Shown: positions 27,429 to 37,060 of the stretch, in pieces
Numbering within the stretch: the first letter of the stretch is position 1
Layout of the letters: every line of letters begins with the position of its first letter
NCBI RefSeq assembly: GCF_001428525.1
Contig: NZ_LMHW01000010.1
Span: 615,177 to 679,176 of the forward strand
Source: Flavobacterium sp. Root186
GTDB taxonomy: Bacteria > Bacteroidota > Bacteroidia > Flavobacteriales > Flavobacteriaceae
Reading direction: 5' to 3'
Length of the DNA: 64,000 nucleotides
The notes under the pieces: generated by a model
Seen by the model: the letters and a program-made list of their open reading frames with translations, nothing else
What the model was told of the DNA's origin: nothing
Databases searched by the model: none
Position numbers and translations under genes: made by a program

Positions 27429-27674
27429 TTTCAAGTTTCAAGTTTTTGAAATGAGAATTTTAACCGCAAAGTGCGCTAAGATTTTTTCGCAAAGTGCACA
27501 AAGTTTTAATCTCTTAATCTGTGGCTAAAAAAAATAACCGAAGTTCTCAAAGCTTTATCATCACAAAGCTTTGAGAACTTTGAAGTTTTATAAAACTCAC
27601 TTATTAAAAACCTTTGTGCACTTAGAGTTGAAAATAATTCATTTGGAGAGAACCTGAAACTTAAAACCTGAAAC
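27429..27674. repeat. stacked intergenic repeats with a perfect 16-bp hairpin
   Basis: The centre is a perfect hairpin (27541-27556 with 27565-27580, AAGTTCTCAAAGCTTT) with an 8-nt loop between convergent genes, so it may act as a bidirectional terminator. Around it are the words CGCAAAGTGC and AAAGTGCACAAAG on the left and CCTTTGTGCACTTAGA on the right. The outer edges carry TTTCAAGTTTCAAG and, inverted, CCTGAAAC twice. The 254-bp gap holds no gene. Confidence 0.75.
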
Positions 27675-27682
27675 AAAAAAAA

Positions 27683-28081
27683 TCATCGAATTCTTTTAAA
27701 TGCAATTGGCCCGCTTCTTTTTTTATTATCTACAAAAGTTCCTTCAAGTTTGTTTCCATCTTCAGATAATATTAAAGTGTGTGTTCCTGCAGTTGCCCAA
27801 CCTTCAATTGGTAAAGTCACATCAACTTTATAAGTAATTGTATTGCCCTTTCTTGTGCCAATGCCGCTTTCGACAAATTTTTGTCCTTTCCATTCCAAGT
27901 AATGTGAAAAAATAACTTTTCCATTTTGTTCAGAAATAATGGCTACAGCATTTTGAACGCCTGAATTTATATCTTCCCAAACACCATTAATATCTGTTTT
28001 CTGAGAAACTAATTTATTCTGGCTATAGCCAAAATTTGAAAAAAATGCTGTAAAAAGTAAAATGAAAAATTTTGTTCTCAT
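27683..28081 (-). CDS. small secreted beta-rich protein
   Basis: The 132-residue protein has a signal peptide (about 20 residues, cut near GYSQ). A single beta-rich domain follows with GVWEDINSGVQNAVAIIS, IGTRKGNTITYKV and GTHTLILSEDGNKLEGTFVD, the pattern of lipocalin-like or avidin-like small barrels in Bacteroidota. I do not recognise a specific family. It follows another secreted protein gene by 5 bp and is surely co-transcribed with it. Confidence 0.65.
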   Translation of the reverse strand: MRTKFFILLFTAFFSNFGYSQNKLVSQKTDINGVWEDINSGVQNAVAIISEQNGKVIFSHYLEWKGQKFVESGIGTRKGNTITYKVDVTLPIEGWATAGTHTLILSEDGNKLEGTFVDNKKRSGPIAFKRIR

Positions 28082-28086
28082 GTTTT

Positions 28087-28671
28087 TTAATTTTGAACTA
28101 TAACTGATTTTATTTCTAATGTGGCACCCGAAACCGGATTGTAATTCACAAAATTGAATTTACACAAATTATGAATATCTAAAGTCTTTCCATTAGGATC
28201 ACCATCTTGCTTAAAATCCGTCCACGGAATTTTTATTGTCGAGAATTTTTTAGCAGAAACAGGTAAATCTATCCTTGGGTGCGAACCGCCGTGTACACAT
28301 CCTGTTCCTTTAGTGTTTCCTTCGCGTGCCTGCAATTTTATAAGATGCGATGATTTGTAAGTAATGCTTAGATATTTTGAATTTTCAGACAAATTTGTTG
28401 GTTTCCCGTCGTTCGAATTAGATTCAGTAATCATCACATTCATCTCAATTTCTCCAACAGGATTATCTTTTGCAGTAACTTTAATTATACCTTTTTCTTT
28501 TCTGATTTTATTAATTGTTTCCTGGTTTTCTTTGGCCGGGCCGGCAATGTACCATGCTGAGGTTTTTACCAGATCAATATTTGAGTTTGAAACTTCTTTT
28601 GCGGAAGTGAAACCTAATATTGTAAATACAAAAAGGAAAGAACCAAGTAAAAGAACTGCTTTGATTTTCAT
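28087..28671 (-). CDS. secreted protein of unknown function, possible jelly-roll fold
   Basis: The 194-residue protein has a signal peptide of about 24 residues. The C-terminal part (STIKIPWTDFKQDGDPNGK, then LCKFNFVNYNPVSGATLEIK) resembles the end of carbohydrate-binding or CIA30-like jelly rolls, where a planar segment precedes the last strand. Two cysteines (GCVHGGSH and NLCKF) could form a disulfide. No catalytic motif is visible. It is the first gene of a two-gene unit with the small beta-rich protein. Confidence 0.55.
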   Translation of the reverse strand: MKIKAVLLLGSFLFVFTILGFTSAKEVSNSNIDLVKTSAWYIAGPAKENQETINKIRKEKGIIKVTAKDNPVGEIEMNVMITESNSNDGKPTNLSENSKYLSITYKSSHLIKLQAREGNTKGTGCVHGGSHPRIDLPVSAKKFSTIKIPWTDFKQDGDPNGKTLDIHNLCKFNFVNYNPVSGATLEIKSVIVQN

Positions 28672-28792
28672 TGAGAAATGATATTTGATTTACTTCAAAA
28701 ATAAAACTTTCTTTTTTATTTATTTTGGAAGAAGCGTATATTCTGAATAAAATTTTAAATTTGTAAGAGATTGTTTCTGAAAAACTTACGTT

Positions 28793-29971
28793 ATGAAAAA
28801 TGCAAAGCTTCTATTAGGTTTCTTTTTCTTTTTTCAAATGCATTTCGGCTATTGCCAAAACGATTCCATTTCAAATAACAACAAAGATATTCTGGATGTT
28901 TTATACAAGCTTTTTAATAAAAACGATTCTTTAAGAAAAAATCAGGATAAAAAAATAGCGTTTTCATTACTTCCGGTTCCAATAGATTCGGATAAAAATG
29001 CTGGTTTAGTGGTGTCGTTTTTAACCTCTTTTTATCTTGGCGACACTAAGACAACTAAAATGTCTCAGATCTCTTTTTCGCCCTATTTTAGTTTTACCAA
29101 ACAATATGTCTTTCCAATTCAGTCTTATATTTATACAAAAGATAATCATTGGAATTTCATCGGCGATTATCGTTATATGATTTATCCTCAGGATACTTAT
29201 GGTTTGGGTGGACATAATACAGATAAAATGTCAACTTTAGATTATCAGCAATGGCGTTTTTACCAATTTGCAACCCGAAAAATAATAGGGAATTACCGAC
29301 TTGGACTTGGGGTATTATTTGATAATTACCAGAATATTTCTGAAGAATCTTATATCGATGAAGAAACCGATTATTCTAAATATATGAATGGAGATTTTTC
29401 TAACGAAAGTTCTTTCGGAGTCGCCATTCAGGGACTTTATGATTCCAGAGAAAACAATGTAAATCCTGAACAAGGTTTGTATGTAGAAGCAGATTACCGA
29501 ATCAATACAAGCGGAGTTGAAGGGAAAAAATGGAATTCTGTTTATTTCGATGCCCGTAAATATCATTCTTTTCATAAATACAAACATCGGGTTTTGGCTT
29601 ACAGAGCTTTTTATTGGTCGACTTTTGGCGGAAAACCGCATTATTTAGATCTGCCAAGTATTGGCTGGGATCGCGACGGAAGAACCGGACGTGGTTTTAC
29701 CCGAAACAGATTTCGCAGTAATGCGCTGATTTATTTTGAAACCGAATACCGAACTGATATTTCAAAAAACGGTTTTTGGGGTGCCGTATTTTTTACTAAT
29801 ATTTCCTCCGTTTCAAAGTTAGACACGTACCAGTTTAAAAAATGGAATCCTGCCATTGGAACTGGATTGCGCATTAAATGGAACAAGAAAAACAACAGCA
29901 ATTTAGTTCTGGATTACGGAATTAGTAAAAACGATTGGTCATTGCGATTAGGTTTGGCCGAAAATTTCTAA
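28793..29971 (+). CDS. BamA/TamA-like outer-membrane barrel without POTRA domains
   Basis: The 392-residue protein has a signal peptide and then mostly amphipathic strands. The region SRENNVNPEQGLYVEADYRI matches the D15/surface antigen barrel pattern (D.R.....P..G). GRGFTRNRFRSN lies where BamA has its VRGF loop. The chain ends DWSLRLGLAENF with an aromatic C-terminus. There is no room for POTRA repeats, so it is a barrel-only member as in bacterial patatin-linked or lone D15 proteins. Its role is unknown; it could be a lipid or protein channel. Confidence 0.7.
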   Translation: MKNAKLLLGFFFFFQMHFGYCQNDSISNNNKDILDVLYKLFNKNDSLRKNQDKKIAFSLLPVPIDSDKNAGLVVSFLTSFYLGDTKTTKMSQISFSPYFSFTKQYVFPIQSYIYTKDNHWNFIGDYRYMIYPQDTYGLGGHNTDKMSTLDYQQWRFYQFATRKIIGNYRLGLGVLFDNYQNISEESYIDEETDYSKYMNGDFSNESSFGVAIQGLYDSRENNVNPEQGLYVEADYRINTSGVEGKKWNSVYFDARKYHSFHKYKHRVLAYRAFYWSTFGGKPHYLDLPSIGWDRDGRTGRGFTRNRFRSNALIYFETEYRTDISKNGFWGAVFFTNISSVSKLDTYQFKKWNPAIGTGLRIKWNKKNNSNLVLDYGISKNDWSLRLGLAENF

Positions 29972-30001
29972 CTTTCCCCAAAATCAATTACAAAAATTAC
30001 A

Positions 30002-31165
30002 ATGCAATTATCGGTTGTCATTCTTAATTATAATGTGTGTTACTTTCTGGAACAATGTGTTTTAAGTGTTCAGGAAGCAATTGCCGGTCTTGACGCCGAA
30101 ATTATTGTTGTCGATAATAATTCCTCTGATGACAGCTGTTTGATGATGAAAACGAGATTTCCGGAAGTGAAATTGATTCAAAACCAAGAAAATTTTGGTT
30201 TTCCAAAAGGAAATAATATTGGCGTAGAACAAGCCGGCGGAAAATACATCTGCATTCTAAATCCCGATACCGTTGTTGCAGAAGATACTTTTACTAAAAT
30301 TCTGGCTTTCGCCGAAGAAAAACAGGATTTAGGAATAATTGGCTGTAAATTAATTGATGGAACAGGAGATTTTCTGCCCGAAAGTAAACGCGGGATTCCA
30401 ACACCTTGGGTGGCTTTTACCAAAATTTTTGGATTGTATAAAGTATTCCCGAAATGGAATCTTTTTAATCAATATTATGCACAGCATTTAAGTGAAAACC
30501 AAACCGGAAAAGTTGAGATTCTTGTTGGTGCATTTATGTTTTTAGCAAAAGATTTATACCAAAAATTAAATGGTTTTGATGAAAACTGCTTTATGTATGC
30601 AGATGATATTGATTTGTCTTACAGGGCATTGTTGCTAACAAAATCCAACTATTATTTTCACGAAACAACTGTTTTACACTATAAAGGAGAAAGTACTGTT
30701 AAAGACGAATTGTATATGAAACGTTTTCAGGATGCAATGAATTTTTTCTATCAAAAGCATTTTAAAAAATCATGGTTTTTTAGCTTTTTTATCCAAGTGG
30801 GAACCTGGTTTTTTTCATTTGTAAAAATGTTTCAGGGAAAGACTAAAACAAAACCGCTGCCGGAAAGTTATATTTTATACTCCGAAAATGAGAATTTGTC
30901 TGAAAAACTGGCTTCGATTTTGGAAAATAAAGTTAGTTTTTTAGATTTCAAAAAAGAAAAAATGGTAAATTCGTCGCTGATTTTAAAGGGTAAAAAGACA
31001 GAGATCATTTTGGATAATCACTATGTTTCATTCAAAAAATGTATCAATATCATAGAAACTCTTAAAGATAAGAACATTACTTTTAAGATTTTCCCCAAAA
31101 ATACTAGTTTTATTATTGGAAGTAATTCAAGAAATGACAGGGGGCAAATCAGAAAAATTCGGTAA
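30002..31165 (+). CDS. family 2 glycosyltransferase
   Basis: The 387-residue protein has a GT-A fold: LSVVILNYNVCYFLEQCVLS at the N-terminus, IIVVDNNSSDDS, NFGFPKGNNIG, a LNPDT metal-binding motif and the catalytic-region FDENCFMYADDIDLSYR. This wording is that of rhamnosyltransferase-like GT2 enzymes. A membrane-associated segment (WFFSFFIQVGTWFFSFVK) follows, then about 120 residues of unclear fold. It begins 30 bp after the barrel gene. The sugar and acceptor are unknown. Confidence 0.85.
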   Translation: MQLSVVILNYNVCYFLEQCVLSVQEAIAGLDAEIIVVDNNSSDDSCLMMKTRFPEVKLIQNQENFGFPKGNNIGVEQAGGKYICILNPDTVVAEDTFTKILAFAEEKQDLGIIGCKLIDGTGDFLPESKRGIPTPWVAFTKIFGLYKVFPKWNLFNQYYAQHLSENQTGKVEILVGAFMFLAKDLYQKLNGFDENCFMYADDIDLSYRALLLTKSNYYFHETTVLHYKGESTVKDELYMKRFQDAMNFFYQKHFKKSWFFSFFIQVGTWFFSFVKMFQGKTKTKPLPESYILYSENENLSEKLASILENKVSFLDFKKEKMVNSSLILKGKKTEIILDNHYVSFKKCINIIETLKDKNITFKIFPKNTSFIIGSNSRNDRGQIRKIR

Positions 31166-31248
31166 AAATTATATTAAGTGTAATTTATATTTAAATTTTT
31201 CAGTAATTTCGCAATCAGAAAATCAAAATCACCCTTTAGAATAATAAT

Positions 31249-32595
31249 ATGGCAAGATTTGAATTAAAGCTTCCTAAAATGGGAGAGAGCGTCGCTGAAG
31301 CAACCATTACCAACTGGTTGAAAGAAGTGGGAGACAAAATTGAAGCTGATGAAGCAGTACTGGAAATTGCAACTGATAAAGTTGACAGCGAAGTGCCAAG
31401 TGAAGTATCGGGAATTTTAGTTGAACAATTATTTGGCAAAGATGATTTAGTTCAGGTAGGGCAGACTATTGCAATTATCGAAACTGAAGGTGGTGATGCG
31501 CCTGCTGCAGCTCCAGTTGCTGAAGTATCTGCTCCTGCAGAAGCTGTAGAAATTGAAAAAACAATTGAAGCAGTAAAAGAGGAAGTTTCTGCTCCTCAGG
31601 ATTTTTCAGGATCTGAAAAATTTCTTTCTCCTTTAGTAAAAAATATTGCAAAAGAAGAAGGTGTTTCTCTTACTGAATTAGATAATATTCAAGGTTCAGG
31701 AAAAGACAGCCGAGTAACTAAAGATGATATTTTAAAATATATAGGAGACCGTAAAGCAGGAATTGTACAAGCTCCACAAGTAGTTGAACAAGCGCCAAAA
31801 GCAGCGGTTGAAGTACCAAAACCAGTTCAAACTATAGAACCTGTTGTTCAAAAAAGCCAACAGGCAGTTCCGGTTTCTGTAAATGGCGGTGATGAAATCA
31901 TCGAAATGGACAGAATGCGTAAACTGATTTCAGGTTACATGGTGGCTTCTGTTCAAACTTCGGCTCACGTTCAATCTTTTATTGAAGTTGATGTAACCAA
32001 CATTGTAAAATGGAGAGATAAAGTTAAAACAGCTTTTGAAAAGAGAGAAGGCGAGAAGCTGACTTTTACACCAATTATGATGGAAGCCGTTGCAAAAGCT
32101 TTAAAAGATTTCCCCGGAATGAATATTTCTGTTGATGGTGAGTATATCATCAAAAAGAAAAATATCAATTTAGGAATGGCGGCAGCATTGCCAAACGGAA
32201 ACTTAATTGTTCCTGTAATTAAAAACGCAGATCAGTTAAATCTCGTTGGAATGGCAAAAGCGGTTAACGATTTAGGAAACCGTGCAAAAGCAGGAAAACT
32301 AAAACCAGATGATACACAAGGTGGAACTTACACCGTAACAAACGTAGGTACTTTTGGTAGTGTTTTTGGAACGCCGATTATCAATCAGCCGCAAGTGGGT
32401 ATTTTGGCACTTGGAGCGATTCGTAAAGTTCCTGCGGTTATTGAAACTCCAGAAGGAGATTTTATCGGAATCCGTCAAAAAATGTTCTTGTCGCACTCTT
32501 ACGATCACAGAGTTGTTGACGGAGCTTTAGGAGGAAGTTTTGTAAAAAGAGTTGCAGAATATTTAGAAGCTTTTGATGTAGACAGAGATTTCTAA
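31249..32595 (+). CDS. dihydrolipoamide acyltransferase (E2) of a 2-oxo acid dehydrogenase
   Basis: This is the core subunit that carries acyl groups between E1 and E3. The 448-residue protein has one lipoyl domain (ATDKVDSEVPSEVSG, lipoyl Lys44), an Ala/Pro/Glu-rich linker (about 85-115), an E1/E3-binding domain (LSPLVKNIAKEEGVSLTELD at about 125-160), another linker and the catalytic domain ending HSYDHRVVDGALGG (His near residue 420). The branched-chain or 2-oxoglutarate type cannot be settled by eye. E1 and E3 genes are not adjacent. A good terminator follows. Confidence 0.9.
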   Translation: MARFELKLPKMGESVAEATITNWLKEVGDKIEADEAVLEIATDKVDSEVPSEVSGILVEQLFGKDDLVQVGQTIAIIETEGGDAPAAAPVAEVSAPAEAVEIEKTIEAVKEEVSAPQDFSGSEKFLSPLVKNIAKEEGVSLTELDNIQGSGKDSRVTKDDILKYIGDRKAGIVQAPQVVEQAPKAAVEVPKPVQTIEPVVQKSQQAVPVSVNGGDEIIEMDRMRKLISGYMVASVQTSAHVQSFIEVDVTNIVKWRDKVKTAFEKREGEKLTFTPIMMEAVAKALKDFPGMNISVDGEYIIKKKNINLGMAAALPNGNLIVPVIKNADQLNLVGMAKAVNDLGNRAKAGKLKPDDTQGGTYTVTNVGTFGSVFGTPIINQPQVGILALGAIRKVPAVIETPEGDFIGIRQKMFLSHSYDHRVVDGALGGSFVKRVAEYLEAFDVDRDF

Positions 32596-32614
32596 TCGAT
32601 TCATAAATAAAATT

Positions 32615-32650
32615 AAAACCCGAAAAAATTAAAAGTTTTTCGGGTTTTTT
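32615..32650 (+). terminator. Rho-independent terminator of the E2 gene
   Basis: AAAACCCGAAAAA (32615-32627) pairs with TTTTTCGGGTTTT (32636-32648) across an 8-nt loop, followed by further T residues. Confidence 0.9.
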
Positions 32651-32800
32651 CGTTCAAAAGAAAAACGGAAAATTGGTTTGTTTTGTTTTAATTTTGAATC
32701 TAAAATCAACAAAAAAAGCCAATTTTGGTCAAAAAAATAGAAATTTGGGCTAGAACTTTGGCATTAAAAAATTACATTTGTAATCTTATAAAAATTAAAA

Positions 32801-33571
32801 ATGGAATTAAAACTTAACAAACCAATTTGCTTTTTTGATCTTGAAACAACTGGAATTGACATCGGTAAAGATCGAATAGTAGAAATTTCGATATTTAAAG
32901 TTTTTCCAAACGGAAATAAAGAAAGTAAAACCTGGCTGGTTAATCCCACAATTCCAATTCCTCCACAAACAACAGCTGTGCATGGTATTACAGATGAAAA
33001 AGTAGCTAATGAGCCCACTTTTACAGAATTGGCACCAATGGTGCATAATATGATTAAGGACAGCGATTTGGGTGGTTTTAATTCGGATCGTTTTGATATT
33101 CCGTTATTAGCAGAAGAATTGCTTCGTGCCGGAGTCGATTTTGATATGAAAAATAAAGTTTCTGTAGATGTTCAGACAATTTTTCATAAAATGGAAGAGC
33201 GTACTTTAAGTGCAGCTTTGAAGTTTTATTGCGGAAAAAATCTTGAAAATGCACATTCTGCAGAAGCAGATACCATGGCAACTTATGAGATTTTAAAAGC
33301 GCAGTTAGATCGTTATCCGGAATTAGAAAACGATATGAAATCATTATCTGAATTTACAACTCGTAAAAAAATAGCTGATTTTGCAGGAATGATTGCTTTT
33401 GATAAAGATGACGAAGAAATTTTTACTTTCGGAAAACACAAAGGAGCAAAAGTTGAAAAAGTTCTGGAAACAGAACCAGGATATTTCAGCTGGATCCAAA
33501 ATGCCGATTTTCCTTTGTATACCAAAAAAGTTTTGACAGGAATTAAATTGAGAAAATTAAACACAAAATAA
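32801..33571 (+). CDS. DnaQ-like 3'-5' exonuclease (DEDDh)
   Basis: The 256-residue protein has the exonuclease motifs FFDLETTGID (Asp13 and Glu15), GFNSDRFDIPLLAEEL (third acidic residue) and NAHSAEADTMATYEIL (His and Asp of ExoIII). A C-terminal extension of about 70 residues (FTFGKHKGAKVEKVLETEPG, then WIQNADFP) is common in Bacteroidota homologues and resembles a small DNA-binding add-on. It may proofread in replication or act in repair. A perfect TACATTTG -7 box is at 32773-32780. Confidence 0.87.
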   Translation: MELKLNKPICFFDLETTGIDIGKDRIVEISIFKVFPNGNKESKTWLVNPTIPIPPQTTAVHGITDEKVANEPTFTELAPMVHNMIKDSDLGGFNSDRFDIPLLAEELLRAGVDFDMKNKVSVDVQTIFHKMEERTLSAALKFYCGKNLENAHSAEADTMATYEILKAQLDRYPELENDMKSLSEFTTRKKIADFAGMIAFDKDDEEIFTFGKHKGAKVEKVLETEPGYFSWIQNADFPLYTKKVLTGIKLRKLNTK

Positions 33572-33585
33572 AGTATTCAGTGTTC

Positions 33586-33639
33586 AGTTTTTAGTGTTCA
33601 GTTTTTTTGAGTGCTAAGTTTTCCTGAACACTAAAAACT
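33586..33639. repeat. AGTTTTTAGTGTTCAG inverted repeat
   Basis: Arms 33586-33601 and 33624-33639 pair perfectly over 16 bp. The left side also repeats the word GTGTTCAG directly. It lies between the exonuclease and the FAH-family genes, which share a strand. Confidence 0.8.
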
Positions 33640-33653
33640 GAAAACTTAAAAGA

Positions 33654-34265
33654 ATGAAGATCATTTGTATCGGTAGAAATTATACCAATCATATTGAAGA
33701 ATTAAAAAACGAACGTCCGGATGAGCCGGTGGTTTTTATGAAACCGGATTCGGCGGTTTTATTGAAGCAGCATCCGTTTGTAATTCCTGAATTTTCTGAA
33801 GAAGTTCATCACGAATTAGAAATAATTGTGAAAATTAATAAGGTTGGAAAATATATAGAGCCTAAGTTTGCGCATAAATATTATGACGATATTAGCGTAG
33901 GTATCGATTTTACTGCCAGGGATTTACAAGATAAATTAAAAGCAAAAGGACTTCCTTGGGAAAAAGCAAAAGCATTTGACGGTTCAGCAGTAATTGGAGA
34001 TTTTTTACCAAAAAGTGATTTTGTTTCGCTAGAAAATCTTACGTTTGAGCTCAAAAATAATTCTGAAACAGTTCAAAAAGGAAATACAAGTTTTATGCTT
34101 TGGAAAATCGATGAATTGGTTTCTTATGTTTCTCAGTTTTTTACATTAAAAATTGGAGATATTATTTTTACAGGAACGCCTGCAGGTGTTGCGCCGGTTA
34201 AACCAAATGATGTTTTGGAAGGCTTTTTAGAAGATAAAAAATTATTCAGAATACAAGTAAAATAA
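33654..34265 (+). CDS. fumarylacetoacetate hydrolase family protein
   Basis: The 203-residue protein fits the FAH superfamily: MKIICIGRNYTNHIEEL, FMKPDSAVL, the metal-binding glutamates in HHELEIIVKI, GIDFTARDLQ and GDIIFTGTPAGVAPVKPND. Bacterial members hydrolyse acylpyruvates or decarboxylate oxaloacetate; the exact substrate is not readable. Its stop codon overlaps the start of the HPt gene (TAATG), so translation is coupled. Confidence 0.88.
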   Translation: MKIICIGRNYTNHIEELKNERPDEPVVFMKPDSAVLLKQHPFVIPEFSEEVHHELEIIVKINKVGKYIEPKFAHKYYDDISVGIDFTARDLQDKLKAKGLPWEKAKAFDGSAVIGDFLPKSDFVSLENLTFELKNNSETVQKGNTSFMLWKIDELVSYVSQFFTLKIGDIIFTGTPAGVAPVKPNDVLEGFLEDKKLFRIQVK

Positions 34266-34609
34266 TGGCTTTAAAGTATAATCTTTCGAAAGTGTATGCG
34301 CTTTCAGACAATGACCCCGAATTTGTAAACGAAATTCTAAAATTATTTGTTACAGAAGTTCCTGAGGATTTAAAACAAATCAAAGAAGGAATCAAGAAAA
34401 AGGATCATAAATACGCTTATTCGTATGCGCATAAAATTAAACCTACATTAGACTTAATGGGCTTGAATGTTGCATTTGAAGAAATTCTGCAAGTTGAAGC
34501 GTGGACAAAAGCAGAAGGCAAGAAAAAAGATATTATCGAAACTTTTAAAAGTATAAAAGTGCAGGTAAAAGACGCAATTAAAGAAATTAAAAAAGATTTT
34601 GACGTCTAA
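34265..34609 (+). CDS. histidine-containing phosphotransfer (HPt) domain protein
   Basis: The 114-residue all-helical protein has the HPt site AYSYAHKIKPTLDLMGL with His56 as the likely phosphorylated residue and Lys58 two positions on. It should relay phosphate between a hybrid sensor kinase and a response regulator. No kinase gene is adjacent; instead it is translationally coupled to a metabolic hydrolase gene. A hairpin (34620-34650) follows it. Confidence 0.85.
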   Translation: MALKYNLSKVYALSDNDPEFVNEILKLFVTEVPEDLKQIKEGIKKKDHKYAYSYAHKIKPTLDLMGLNVAFEEILQVEAWTKAEGKKKDIIETFKSIKVQVKDAIKEIKKDFDV

Positions 34610-34619
34610 AAATTACATT

Positions 34620-34657
34620 ATTCCGCTTTTTGAGAACTAAAAAGCGGAATAAATTTT
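34620..34657 (+). terminator. hairpin terminator after the HPt gene
   Basis: A 12-bp perfect stem (ATTCCGCTTTTT with AAAAAGCGGAAT, 34620-34631 and 34639-34650) has a 7-nt loop. The T-tract after it is short and interrupted, so termination may be incomplete. Confidence 0.7.
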
Positions 34658-34775
34658 CACCTATGTAACATCTTTTTTTAGGCTTCTTACTTTATTAAAA
34701 ACAAAATTTTAATTTTTTTTTCTGCTTCAGATCATTTCCGCAATCCACTTCATAATAAGCTTATAGTATGTATAA

Positions 34776-36047
<1,272 letters not shown>

Positions 36048-36118
36048 ATTTTTGCTACAATGGTTTATTTTTCTTTTCTTTGCACCCTGATTTTGAATAA
36101 CGATAAAAGATAAGTATA

Positions 36119-36355
36119 ATGTCAAGAGTTTGTGACCTTACAGGTAAAAGAGCGATGGTAGGAAATAACGTTTCTCACGCTATGAACAAAACTAAGAGAA
36201 AGTTTTCTGTAAACTTAGTTAAAAAGCGTTTTTATCTTCCAGAAGAAGATAGATGGATTACTCTTAGAGTAGCAGCATCTACGATAAAAACAATTAATAA
36301 AAATGGAATCACTGCTGTTTTGAAAAAAGCACAGTCAGAAGGATTTATCAAATAA
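36119..36355 (+). CDS. rpmB: 50S ribosomal protein L28
   Basis: The 78-residue basic protein begins [20 protein letters not shown] and contains the RRK-type [11 protein letters not shown] stretch of L28. It has no CxxC zinc pair. It is the first gene of the L28-L33-DUF4295 run, with 27 bp to rpmG. Confidence 0.97.
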   Translation: MSRVCDLTGKRAMVGNNVSHAMNKTKRKFSVNLVKKRFYLPEEDRWITLRVAASTIKTINKNGITAVLKKAQSEGFIK

Positions 36356-36382
36356 TCTTTTCCTAAATAAATATATAGCAAG

Positions 36383-36565
36383 ATGGCAAAGAAAGGTAAT
36401 AGAATCCAAGTAATTTTAGAATGTACTGAGCACAAGACTTCTGGTGTTCCAGGAACTTCTAGATATATTACAACTAAGAACAAAAAAAATACTCCAGACA
36501 GATTAGAGATTAAAAAATTTAATCCAATCTTGAAACGTGTAACTGTTCACAAAGAAATTAAGTAA
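36383..36565 (+). CDS. rpmG: 50S ribosomal protein L33
   Basis: The 60-residue basic protein [20 protein letters not shown] is L33 of the zinc-free type, since the paired cysteines are missing. It is co-directional with rpmB and the DUF4295 gene. Confidence 0.97.
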
Positions 36566-36642
36566 TAATTAGAGATTTTTGTAAATCTCAAATGGTTTTG
36601 CCATTTAGAGTTTTATAAAAAACTTCAAATAACATTTGAATC

Positions 36643-36795
36643 ATGGCAAAGAAAACCGTAGCATCGTTACAAACATCTTCTAAGAGATTATCAAAAGCCA
36701 TCAAAATGGTAAAATCTCCTAAAACTGGTGCATATACATTCGTAGAATCTATTATGGCTCCTGAAGAAGTTGATGAATTCTTGAAAAAGAAATAA
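36643..36795 (+). CDS. DUF4295 small basic protein
   Basis: A 50-residue protein, MAKKTVASLQTSSKRLSKAI with C-terminus APEEVDEFLKKK, matches DUF4295. This Bacteroidota family is encoded just after L28 and L33. Its conserved position and basic charge suggest a ribosome-associated role, which is an inference. It is followed by a strong terminator. Confidence 0.92.
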   Translation: MAKKTVASLQTSSKRLSKAIKMVKSPKTGAYTFVESIMAPEEVDEFLKKK

Positions 36796-36814
36796 TTACA
36801 ATTACAATATATAG

Positions 36815-36846
36815 AAAAGCTACTTTCATTCGGAAGTAGCTTTTTT
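36815..36846 (+). terminator. Rho-independent terminator after the DUF4295 gene
   Basis: AAAAGCTACTT (36815-36825) pairs with AAGTAGCTTTT (36834-36844) and a T-run follows. It closes the rpmB-rpmG-DUF4295 unit. Confidence 0.9.
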
Positions 36847-36905
36847 ATTTTTTATATTTGTTTAAAAATTTATAGAAATCAATCAATTTGTGTTTTTTTT
36901 AAACA

Positions 36906-36933
36906 TTTGTTCCCGTCAGACTCTTTATCTTTA
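36906..36933 (+). promoter_or_regulatory. possible ftsY promoter
   Basis: TTTG at 36906-36909, 16 nt, then TATCTTTA at 36926-36933 (last base off consensus). It would give a leader of about 120 nt that includes the hairpin at 37010-37039. Confidence 0.4.
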
Positions 36934-37009
36934 CTTGTTTAAAGAAAACAATAGAAAGATCAATGCAGTTGGGGTTAAATGAAACACAAAAGGTATTCTA
37001 TAAACATTA

Positions 37010-37039
37010 AGATTGTTTCAAAACTCTTAGAAACAATCT
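37010..37039 (+). promoter_or_regulatory. hairpin in the ftsY leader
   Basis: AGATTGTTTC and GAAACAATCT form a perfect 10-bp stem with a 10-nt loop. It ends 21 nt before the ftsY ATG and has no T-run after it, so it is not a standard terminator. A role in translation control is possible. Confidence 0.45.
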
Positions 37040-37060
37040 AAAACTAACAATAAATTAAAA

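Noticed and set aside
27429..27674. Insertion sequence remnant
   Set aside because: There is inverted symmetry but no transposase frame or target-site duplication that I can see; it fits stacked short repeats better.
28364..28681. 105-residue plus-strand open frame opposite the secreted protein gene at 28087-28671
   Set aside because: It is antisense to a frame with a convincing signal peptide and lacks any recognisable feature.
36963..37010. Short upstream open frame (15 codons) before ftsY as a leader peptide
   Set aside because: It is too short and shows no codon pattern typical of attenuators; only the hairpin after it is supported.
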